This document shows positions 6,260 through 12,203 of a stretch of DNA of 12,203 nt, in pieces; position 1 is the stretch's first letter; the number at the start of each line of letters is the position of its first letter. The notes below the pieces were generated by a model, which was given only the letters and a program-made list of their open reading frames with translations, was not told where the DNA came from and did not search any database. The stretch comes from Thermoplasmata archaeon (GTDB lineage: Archaea > Thermoplasmatota > Thermoplasmata > Thermoplasmatales > Thermoplasmataceae). The stretch is from positions 1 to 12,203 of the forward strand of contig JAJYPW010000015.1 of NCBI GenBank assembly GCA_021795055.1. Reading direction: 5' to 3'. The position numbers and the translations under genes are program-made.

Positions 6260-9200
6260 TTAAATTTCAGAAACAGGTCTGAAATTGACAGGCATGCTCA
6301 TAACAGGCATCTGGAAAGTGCCTGCGTGAACCATGCTCATGCCCATAACCGCTGCCGAGCTGGAGTACCCGACAGAGAACAGGTCAGGGTAAGAGTTGTC
6401 GTTGATCAGCGAGGAACCTGAGTACCAGTAGTCCTGCAGCGCGTTCTTGTCCACGGAAGTGGTGCCTGAGTTGGCGTAACCCCACTGCACAGAGCTACCC
6501 GATGGGGCGTTCACGTTCAGGAAGTAGTTGGTTCCGCTGCTGAGAGTCACTGCGGGGAAGGAGACGTTTATCCATCCTCCATTGGGCAGGTTGACTGTTT
6601 CGGAAATCGCCGCGAGGACATTGTTCTTGAACGCTGATGTCCCGATGCCAAACGTGACTGCTCCAGATCCTTCCAGGTTCAGAGTAATGTAATCGACCTG
6701 AACAGTGCTTGTCACATCAAACTCTTCCGCCTCAGGTAGAGTGTAGTAGTAAGTGTTGGAGGCGGTTGCGTTCACCTGCGCGAAAACTCCGTTGGGTGAT
6801 GAACCACTGCTCTTCGAGAATGTTATTGCAGTCGATGTGGAAGATCCCTTTACCGTGGTGCTGCCGCTTGACGGACTGGAAGTATATCCGGACACTGTAC
6901 CCACTGTGAATGAATAAGACCCGTTGGGCTCAGAGAACGATATGGCCGTCGAAGTGGATGAAGATGCAGTGCCACCCAGAGTCACCGACCAGGAAGTTCC
7001 AGACGGAAGTCCCGACTCAGTGAAAGTTACGGTGTACTTCACTTCGGTAAATGTCACGGATTCGGACACTTTCGCACCGTTCACCGTGAAACTGCCTGAG
7101 TATGCGTTTGGAGCGTAGGTTTTGCTCAAAGACGCCACCTTGTATGTGTAAGATCCGTTTAGTTCACTGAAAGACAGGCTCGTCGAAGTTGAGCTGTAAC
7201 TCTTTGTGCTCCCGCTTGCAGTGACATTCACATACCATGTTGATCCGGATGGTAGACCGGATTCAGTGAAGGTCACTCCATAAGTTGCCGGAGGAGGAGT
7301 GCTGCTGGAACTGTAGTATCCCACCGTGAACAGGTCCGGATAGGAGTTGTCGTTTATCGGTGTGCCTGAGGGCATGCCATTGCTGGGCGGAGAATTATAC
7401 CAGTAGTCCTGGAGTGCATTCAGATCCACTGTTGTCGACCCGTAGCTCGCGTAACCCCACAGTATCGATCCGGATCCCTCTACCGTCAGGTAATAGTCCG
7501 TTCCTGCCGATAGGGTGACCGGTGAAAAGGTGGTGTTGTACCAGACCTTGCTGCTAACCACGCTGACAGAGGTGAATGGCACTACGTTGTCTCCCCATAG
7601 GGATGTGCCTATACCAAAGTCAACGGAGCCGCTACCGCTAAGGTAGAGTGCCACATAGTTGATAGTCGCAGAGCTTGATCCGGGCGTAATTTCCTCCGCT
7701 TCTGGCAAGTTGTATGTTGCAGTGTTTGAAGACGTTGCATTCGCCTTGGCCACTACTACCGAAGACGGCGTGGTGACCTTGCTGAACGAGATCGCCTGTG
7801 ACACTGCAGCACCATTTACCGTAAGGCTGCCGGAAGACGGAGAAGAGGTATATCCTGAGACTGCCCCAACACTGTATGTGTATGTTCCATTGGGTTCAGA
7901 GAAGGATATGCTTCCAGTTCCGCTGCTCGTTGATCCACCGAGAGTGACAGACCAGGTCGTTCCAGATGGAAGGCCGGATTCTGTGAAAGTGACGGTGTAC
8001 TTCGCGGGCGGTGGGCTGGTGGAGGACTGGTCAAGCACAAAACTGTAGGCGTTTATTGAACCCCAGCCTACAGCCAGGCTGTATCCGTTGTTAGCACTGA
8101 AATCCCCGTTCGATCCGTTGCTGATGAAGTAGAATGGCTTTTGAGATGCGTACGAACCGTTGTATTCGGCCTGAGCCAGTTTGTATATCAGGGGGTTCAT
8201 GAAACCTTCGTTGCTTCCGAGGTAGTAAACCATATCGGCCACCACTCCCGCAGTGAGCGGCGAAGCGACGCTTGTTCCCCAGAGTTCCTGATAGCTGCTT
8301 GATCCGCTGTACGTGATGTAAATCTCCATGTTGGCTCCGTCAGCTGCCACGTCCGGTGTTCCCCTTCCGGAAGATACGCCGGTGATTGACGATGCGCCGG
8401 TGATTACGGAGTTGGCATCGGAACTGTACAGCTGCCATGCGGGCTCAGCATACGAGGAGCTAACCCCTCCCTGTGAACCGTCGCCTGAACTTGGAGTGTT
8501 ATACCAGACTGACTGCGTGGATATACCGGTAGTTCCGCTGCCCGTGGTAGAAGTGCTTCCAGTAAGCACCATTGCGGCACCTCCCACTGAAAGCGTTCCA
8601 TAGGTGTTGTATCCCACTGTTGCGGGGAAGCTCGGCGCTGCACTGCCGGTGTTTCCTCCATCTCCGGAGGAAGCAAGCACTGTTATTCCTCTGGCAGCTG
8701 CCTGCTGCTCGTATGAACTCCAGGTGCTGTCAACGGTGTCAGTTCCGCCCCAGGAGTTGGATATGGCAACCACATGGGAAAGTGCGGTATTGACAGATGT
8801 ATTGTAGCTTGGGTTTAGGATAGCCGCGAACGCCGCATCAAGGTTAGACTCTGTTGCCGTTGGCCCGTATACTTCCACCACGGTTGATCCGGGTGCAGCA
8901 CTGCCTGCCATCTCAAGGTCTAGCGTGCTTTCGTAGTTGGCCTGCGACTGATCGTTCGCAGCAGAGGAGCCTGGTGGTGGCGCGCCATTAATAGGGTAGC
9001 CATAGATCGTCGAAATTGGCTCCCCGGCTGGCAGGTTGTGAGTGAGGTAGTAGTGTATATCGGAAGGAACAAAAGGAGCAACATCCGCACCGGATGAATC
9101 CGTTCCTGACCAGAGAATCGTCGCGATTGTCTCACTTGTTGGATATCCCTTTGCCTGGAAGATTTTGTTCAGCTGGTAGGCTGCCTGCATATCCGCCCCG

Positions 9201-9817
9201 TAGAGCAGCTGCGATGAGCCGGAACCGGTGAACATCGGTGAGATCTTGGGCTGGAACTGATCGCTCAATCCAACGATTCCTGCAATATCCCCCTGCGAGC
9301 CAATGGACAAGGATAACTGCGAGGATGGAGCATAGAATGTCCTTCCATTCGCATGGAAATTGTCTATTGTCGTGTGGAATACCGACTCAAACTGAGATGC
9401 AGTTCCCTTGAGCATTATAGAAACCCTGTCCGTGTAAGTCGTCACGGAAAAACCGTGGGATAGGAAATAGCTCACATAAGAAAAGTACTCGCTTGAAGAT
9501 GGTGAAAAGAGCTGGTTAAACTGCGTTGCCGTCAAAAACTTGTGGTACATGGGTGAGTTCTGGTTCTGCAGATCCCCAAGAAATGTATTCAGGGCCTGCT
9601 GGTTCCTGTACTTGAGAGTGACCATTACCGTCAGATGGGTGTTTTCGTTGATCGCGCCTGAACTGGGTATGCCTGACACCACGCCGGTAAAAATATTTGG
9701 CACGGTGTTCTGCGTTACGTTTTTATTCGCCACGTGCTGCATTCCAAATTGGACAGCACCAAAAACCATGGCAAATGAAATCGCCAATATTACAAAGACT
9801 AATGCTTTGCGATTCAT
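6260..9817 (-). CDS. Secreted multidomain S53 (sedolisin/kumamolisin) peptidase
   Basis: Predicted extracellular acid protease of 1185 residues. Order: signal peptide (about 1-25, NRK then a long hydrophobic run); pro-kumamolisin activation domain (about 55-190, with SPMYHKFLT); S53 catalytic domain (about 200-595); then about 560 residues of accessory repeats. The catalytic set is visible: Glu296 and Asp300 in YESTLDLE, oxyanion Asp386 in SSGDGG, and Ser516 in GTSVASP. The calcium-site aspartates of kumamolisin appear replaced (Phe564, Ser580), by eye. The accessory part has three FTESGLPSG repeats and two copies of a longer domain ending INDNSYPDLF. The end (1157-1185) is Met-rich with no membrane anchor, so it may be released. 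Many N-x-S/T sequons suggest glycosylation. The ATG at 9817 is 29 bp from a TATA box. Single gene with its own terminator. Confidence 0.93.
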   Translation of the reverse strand: MNRKALVFVILAISFAMVFGAVQFGMQHVANKNVTQNTVPNIFTGVVSGIPSSGAINENTHLTVMVTLKYRNQQALNTFLGDLQNQNSPMYHKFLTATQFNQLFSPSSSEYFSYVSYFLSHGFSVTTYTDRVSIMLKGTASQFESVFHTTIDNFHANGRTFYAPSSQLSLSIGSQGDIAGIVGLSDQFQPKISPMFTGSGSSQLLYGADMQAAYQLNKIFQAKGYPTSETIATILWSGTDSSGADVAPFVPSDIHYYLTHNLPAGEPISTIYGYPINGAPPPGSSAANDQSQANYESTLDLEMAGSAAPGSTVVEVYGPTATESNLDAAFAAILNPSYNTSVNTALSHVVAISNSWGGTDTVDSTWSSYEQQAAARGITVLASSGDGGNTGSAAPSFPATVGYNTYGTLSVGGAAMVLTGSTSTTGSGTTGISTQSVWYNTPSSGDGSQGGVSSSYAEPAWQLYSSDANSVITGASSITGVSSGRGTPDVAADGANMEIYITYSGSSSYQELWGTSVASPLTAGVVADMVYYLGSNEGFMNPLIYKLAQAEYNGSYASQKPFYFISNGSNGDFSANNGYSLAVGWGSINAYSFVLDQSSTSPPPAKYTVTFTESGLPSGTTWSVTLGGSTSSGTGSISFSEPNGTYTYSVGAVSGYTSSPSSGSLTVNGAAVSQAISFSKVTTPSSVVVAKANATSSNTATYNLPEAEEITPGSSSATINYVALYLSGSGSVDFGIGTSLWGDNVVPFTSVSVVSSKVWYNTTFSPVTLSAGTDYYLTVEGSGSILWGYASYGSTTVDLNALQDYWYNSPPSNGMPSGTPINDNSYPDLFTVGYYSSSSTPPPATYGVTFTESGLPSGSTWYVNVTASGSTKSYSSTSTSLSFSELNGSYTYKVASLSKTYAPNAYSGSFTVNGAKVSESVTFTEVKYTVTFTESGLPSGTSWSVTLGGTASSSTSTAISFSEPNGSYSFTVGTVSGYTSSPSSGSTTVKGSSTSTAITFSKSSGSSPNGVFAQVNATASNTYYYTLPEAEEFDVTSTVQVDYITLNLEGSGAVTFGIGTSAFKNNVLAAISETVNLPNGGWINVSFPAVTLSSGTNYFLNVNAPSGSSVQWGYANSGTTSVDKNALQDYWYSGSSLINDNSYPDLFSVGYSSSAAVMGMSMVHAGTFQMPVMSMPVNFRPVSEI
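6362..6793 (-). repeat. S53 accessory domain D2
   Basis: Encodes residues 1009-1152, the second copy of the D1 domain with the same landmarks (LPEAEE, FGIGTS, FPAVTLSSGT, WGYA, NALQDYWY, INDNSYPDLFSVGY). It follows R3 as D1 follows R1, so R plus D was probably duplicated as a pair. Confidence 0.8.
6815..7042 (-). repeat. S53 accessory repeat R3
   Basis: Encodes residues 926-1001 and matches R1 closely (VTFTESGLPSGTSW, SFSEPNGSYSF, SGYTSSPSSGS). The DNA copies differ at many third codon positions, so the duplication is not recent. Confidence 0.85.
7043..7288 (-). repeat. S53 accessory repeat R2
   Basis: Encodes residues 844-925: VTFTESGLPSGSTWYVNV, an LNGSYTYKV core and a closing VTFTE. More diverged than R1 and R3, about 7 residues longer, and directly abuts R3 with no intervening D domain. 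Confidence 0.85.
7313..7762 (-). repeat. S53 accessory domain D1
   Basis: Encodes residues 686-835. Shared with D2: NLPEAEE, a Gly/Ser-rich FGIGTS segment, FSPVTLSAGT, WGYAS, and the ending NALQDYWY followed by INDNSYPDLF. The pattern suggests a beta-rich binding or anchoring domain; I do not assign a ligand. Confidence 0.8.
7778..8002 (-). repeat. S53 accessory repeat R1
   Basis: Encodes residues 606-680 of the protease: VTFTESGLPSGTTW, then an NGTYTYSV core and a GYTSSPSSGS segment ending AISFSK. A beta-sandwich-like repeat of about 75 residues, closest to R3. It joins the catalytic domain to D1 through a Ser/Pro linker. Confidence 0.85.
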
Positions 9818-9841
9818 CGGAAAAAATTATGAACATATGTC

Positions 9842-9849
9842 TATATATT
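9842..9849 (-). promoter_or_regulatory. TATA box of the S53 protease
   Basis: On the minus strand the core reads AATATATA, centred about 28-29 bp before the ATG at 9817, so the mRNA is probably leaderless. An 8-bp palindrome ACATATGT (9833-9840) sits between box and start. Confidence 0.55.
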
Positions 9850-9870
9850 ATGATCGCAAGTGATTCCGGA

Positions 9871-9882
9871 TAAATATATTTA
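9871..9882. promoter_or_regulatory. Palindromic AT box in the protease/glycosyltransferase divergent region
   Basis: TAAATATATTTA is its own reverse complement and could act as a TATA box in either direction. On the plus strand it would start RNA near 9901-9903, ahead of an in-frame TTG (9909) and ATG (9918) that could extend the glycosyltransferase. On the minus strand its centre lies about 59 bp from the protease ATG, too far for leaderless initiation. Confidence 0.35.
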
Positions 9883-9891
9883 AAAAATCTA

Positions 9892-9920
9892 CATATTCGG
9901 ATTTTTGGTTGGCGAATATG
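9892..9920. repeat. Inverted repeat upstream of the glycosyltransferase
   Basis: CATATTCG (9892-9899) and its exact reverse complement CGAATATG (9913-9920) are separated by 13 bp; half-site centres are 21 bp apart, about two helical turns. It lies just downstream of the palindromic AT box and may be an operator for one or both divergent genes. Confidence 0.4.
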
Positions 9921-10016
9921 AATATTTGGAATAAACAATATCTTTTGGTAATATTCAGAGAAAACGTATCAAATAAAGATATTTCGATAAGACGAGATGC
10001 TCTGATCAACCTAAAC

Positions 10017-10025
10017 TATAAAATA
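10017..10025 (+). promoter_or_regulatory. Preferred TATA box of the glycosyltransferase
   Basis: TATAAAATA is centred 26 bp before the TTG at 10047, the same geometry as the other leaderless genes here. If used, it makes the upstream AT-rich 9909-10046 stretch untranslated. Confidence 0.5.
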
Positions 10026-10046
10026 TTTTTCTGGTTTCACCAACGG

Positions 10047-11177
10047 TTGAACCATAAGAGGGTCGCGCTTTTCACTGATTCTTTCTATCCTAACGTGGAC
10101 GGGGTATCTTACAGGGTTAGAGAGGTTGCATCCGAACTTTCAAAAAGAGGGTTTCAGGTTCGGGTCTTTGCACCAGGGCATGTTACGGGAACTGAGAATT
10201 TTGACGGTTTCCAGGTTGTCAGGCAGAGAGGTTTTCCCTTTCCGCTCTATCCACAGTACAGGATACCACTGAAAACTTCCTTCTCCATGGAAGAGGCGGT
10301 GAAATTTGCGCCGGAAATAGTACATTCCCATACACCGGTATCTATTGGAAACCTTGCCTGCAGGGTCTCAAAAAAGTTTTCACTAAACCCTCTCGCGACA
10401 TTCCACACTTTTATCAATGATCCTGGGGCAATGTCAAGGTACATTCATCTTGGAATGAGGGCATCGACAATGATATCAAAAGCCTTCAATCTCTATCTGG
10501 TGAATTTCTACAGAAAATTCAGGTATGTAGTGGCGCCTTCGGCATTTACAAAATCGATTCTTGAGAGACTCGGGTTCCGCAATGTCATCAGGCAGGATAT
10601 AGGCATTGACCTGAGCATTTTCAGGAATCTTCCCTCCAAGGACGAGGCCAGGAACGCTCTCGGCATACACAGATCTTCCAAGATAGTCCTTTATATGGGC
10701 AGGATAGGCGCTGAAAAGAACCTTGACGTGCTGGCAAGAGCGGGCAGCAGGCTTGCCGAAAGGGGGTTTTCAGTGCTGGTTTGCGGAACCGGCCCTCATC
10801 TTGAGGAACTGAAGATATTGTCGGAGAGGATCAACGCGGGGGTGAAATTCATGGGATTTATCCCCGAGCAGCATAAGCCACTGTACTACCGTTCCGCTGA
10901 TGTTTTCTTCAACCCGTCGCTTTTCGAAAACCAGAGTGCGGTCGACATTGAGGCCATGGCGGCCGGCACGCCAATACTTGTTCCCAGAAATTCGTCCCAG
11001 TTTGAATTCCTGTCTTCGGGCCTTGGAGGCGATGCTTATACTGCGGAGGAACAGATCCCGGACCTTGCAGAATCATTGATTTCACGATCTGACCTTGATC
11101 CGGCAACAACAGCGTCAGGGTATACTGTGGAAAAGCACGTAGACAGGCTGCTAGAAATTTACGGAATGCTACAGTAA
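10047..11177 (+). CDS. GT4-family glycosyltransferase
   Basis: GT-B fold retaining glycosyltransferase, probably acting at the inner membrane face on a lipid or glycan acceptor. From TTG 10047 it has 376 residues. The N-domain begins RVALFTDSFYPNVDGV, as in mannosyltransferases of the PimB/alpha-mannosyl type, followed by PEIVHSHTP. The C-domain has YMGRIGAEKN (Arg219, Lys224, donor phosphate), a CGTGP turn and the E-x7-E motif (Glu294, Glu302) in FENQSAVDIEAMAAGTP. The frame is open back to TTG 9909 and ATG 9918, giving 422 or 419 residues, but that stretch is far more AT-rich than the rest, contains the 10017 TATA box and shows no family motif. The family call is firm; donor and acceptor are unknown. 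It overlaps the convergent next gene by 9 bp. Confidence 0.88.
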   Translation: MNHKRVALFTDSFYPNVDGVSYRVREVASELSKRGFQVRVFAPGHVTGTENFDGFQVVRQRGFPFPLYPQYRIPLKTSFSMEEAVKFAPEIVHSHTPVSIGNLACRVSKKFSLNPLATFHTFINDPGAMSRYIHLGMRASTMISKAFNLYLVNFYRKFRYVVAPSAFTKSILERLGFRNVIRQDIGIDLSIFRNLPSKDEARNALGIHRSSKIVLYMGRIGAEKNLDVLARAGSRLAERGFSVLVCGTGPHLEELKILSERINAGVKFMGFIPEQHKPLYYRSADVFFNPSLFENQSAVDIEAMAAGTPILVPRNSSQFEFLSSGLGGDAYTAEEQIPDLAESLISRSDLDPATTASGYTVEKHVDRLLEIYGMLQ

Positions 11178-12083
11178 TCCCATATTCCTGCAGACAAGAT
11201 ATGATGCCACCAGATCCTCTATACCGTTGCCCATGGACTTGAATATTGTCCTTTTTTTGCCGGAAAACTCGTCCCGGGCTGTCACAAGATCTTTGAGTTC
11301 AACTAACTGGCTGCCTGGATCGGCTTTCATCAATTCGATTATCTCTGCGCTTTCCAACATTGCCTGCTCCTTGCTTTCGACAATAACTGATTCAGCCTTG
11401 AGGAATACGGACGTGTCGGCCTCCCTTCTGCTGAGAATGTTGGACCCTACAAGATTAAGGTGAAATTCATCCCTAAAATATTTTCCTCTGAGGAAAGGTT
11501 CCCGGGCACTTGTGGCAGAACAGATCAGATCGGAATCGTTGACAGCGGTGGCAATATCTTTTTCCACCCTGACAGACTGGCCGGTGGAACTTTCCATTTT
11601 TCTCGAGAATGATTCCGCATGTTCAGGATCCCTTGAATATACCAGAGTCTGCTCCGGCTCAAACGCGCTGAGATGGGCTTTAAGCTGTGATTCTGCCTGG
11701 AACCCGCTGCCCGCGACCAGAAGCCTTGGGTTGCGCTTCCTGTAAAGAAGCCTGGATGCCAGCGCGGAAAGGGCGCCGGTCCTTATCTGCCCAAGATAGT
11801 TTGCCTCAATAGAGGCTACTGGGCTAGGATCACTGATCCTGAACAGCATGTATTGAAACGTGGTGGCTTTCCCGTTATTGAGATAAGCCTTTATTCCTGC
11901 AACCCCGAGGTCCGGGATAATTGAGGGGAGGGTGTTCAGAGTAATTCCTCCTATAGAAGATCGTATCCTGGGCTGAAGGATGGCTTTTCCGACCGATATC
12001 CTGACAAAAGCCTGTTCAAGCGCATCTATAAGCTCAGAATAGTTGAGATTTTCTCTTACTTCCGACTCGCTGATCAGATACAT
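11169..12083 (-). CDS. Ornithine cyclodeaminase/mu-crystallin family protein
   Basis: NAD(P)-binding cytosolic enzyme of the OCD/mu-crystallin family, which includes ornithine cyclodeaminase, archaeal alanine dehydrogenase and imine reductases. From ATG 12083 it has 304 residues. Features: MYLISESEV start, AGIKAYLNN with the conserved Lys65, IRTGALSAL (Arg101), Rossmann GSGFQAE (125-131), NLVGSN then READ with Asp223, and FKSMGNGIEDL near the end. These support an active fold; the substrate is not decided by sequence. An ATG at 12167 would add 28 residues of poor family fit, while a TATA-like ATATTATAA at 12102-12110 lies 23-25 bp from ATG 12083, favouring a leaderless start there. Convergent with the glycosyltransferase. 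Confidence 0.9.
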   Translation of the reverse strand: MYLISESEVRENLNYSELIDALEQAFVRISVGKAILQPRIRSSIGGITLNTLPSIIPDLGVAGIKAYLNNGKATTFQYMLFRISDPSPVASIEANYLGQIRTGALSALASRLLYRKRNPRLLVAGSGFQAESQLKAHLSAFEPEQTLVYSRDPEHAESFSRKMESSTGQSVRVEKDIATAVNDSDLICSATSAREPFLRGKYFRDEFHLNLVGSNILSRREADTSVFLKAESVIVESKEQAMLESAEIIELMKADPGSQLVELKDLVTARDEFSGKKRTIFKSMGNGIEDLVASYLVCRNMGLL

Positions 12084-12101
12084 GATTATCAGATTCAGGA
12101 T

Positions 12102-12110
12102 TATAATATA
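12102..12110 (-). promoter_or_regulatory. TATA box of the OCD-family gene
   Basis: The minus strand reads CTATATTATAA around this position, 23-25 bp before the ATG at 12083. It lies inside the longer reading frame that starts at 12167, which argues against that start. Confidence 0.5.
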
Positions 12111-12203
12111 GTTTTTGGCGTCCGGAAAACCACACCAAATGAATGAGAATTGCATGAAATTCAACAATGGAAGAGTCCTGCGTTTTTGCCCGTGTATTCT
12201 GCA

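Noticed and set aside
7659..8048. 129-codon open frame antisense to the S53 protease, with a VPDGRPDSVKVTVYF phrase that recurs near 6996-7041
   Set aside because: It is the reverse-strand image of the FTESGLPSG repeats; the recurring phrase follows from the repeat on the other strand. No promoter or ribosome site.
12139..12203. Plus-strand frame starting ATG 12139 or 12154 and open to the right edge
   Set aside because: Only about 20 codons are visible and none is recognisable; the TATA-like 12101-12110 could serve it, but the evidence is too thin to call a gene.

Overview
The window reads as chromosomal DNA of a heat- and acid-loving euryarchaeon of the order Thermoplasmatales. The main pointers are a zinc-containing seven/eight-iron ferredoxin closely resembling, from memory, the one in Thermoplasma acidophilum; a secreted S53 (sedolisin/kumamolisin) acid protease carrying the 'FTESGLPSG' repeat common in Thermoplasmata surface proteins; archaeal TATA boxes placed 24-30 bp upstream of start codons (leaderless transcription); and AGG/AGA-rich arginine codons. 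The genus cannot be fixed from sequence alone.

Layout. At the left edge (+) is the last 22 codons of a probable aconitase, ending 10 bp from the convergent type I glutamine synthetase gene glnA (-). Upstream of glnA lies a minus-strand cluster read in the order zinc ferredoxin, 3-hydroxyisobutyrate-dehydrogenase-like reductase, A24 preflagellin/prepilin peptidase, imidazolonepropionase (hutI). Its junctions are 7 bp, a 4-bp ATAG overlap, and 8 bp, so it looks like one transcript. Divergent from it is purM (+). A 248-bp gene-poor gap with a U-rich terminator follows, then a 1185-residue modular S53 protease (-). The right end holds a GT4 glycosyltransferase (+), which overlaps by 9 bp the convergent ornithine cyclodeaminase/mu-crystallin family gene (-).

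How the genes fit together. Histidine breakdown (HutI) feeds glutamate and ammonia, the substrates of GlnA. The ferredoxin carries electrons from 2-oxoacid oxidoreductases, and aconitase serves the citrate cycle. The S53 protease would digest external protein at low pH and so supply amino acids. This is consistent with a peptide-scavenging heterotroph, but regulatory coupling between these genes is inference.

The most interesting points are: the apparent AUA start of the A24 peptidase, which restores its first membrane helix; frequent TTG starts; an S53 protease whose calcium-site aspartates appear replaced, with a twice-repeated partner domain and a Met-rich tail; a glutamine synthetase with Gln where the Bacillus-type feedback arginine should be; and two inverted repeats beside promoters. 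I found no CRISPR array, insertion sequence, tRNA or rRNA, and no clear defence or otherwise new system.
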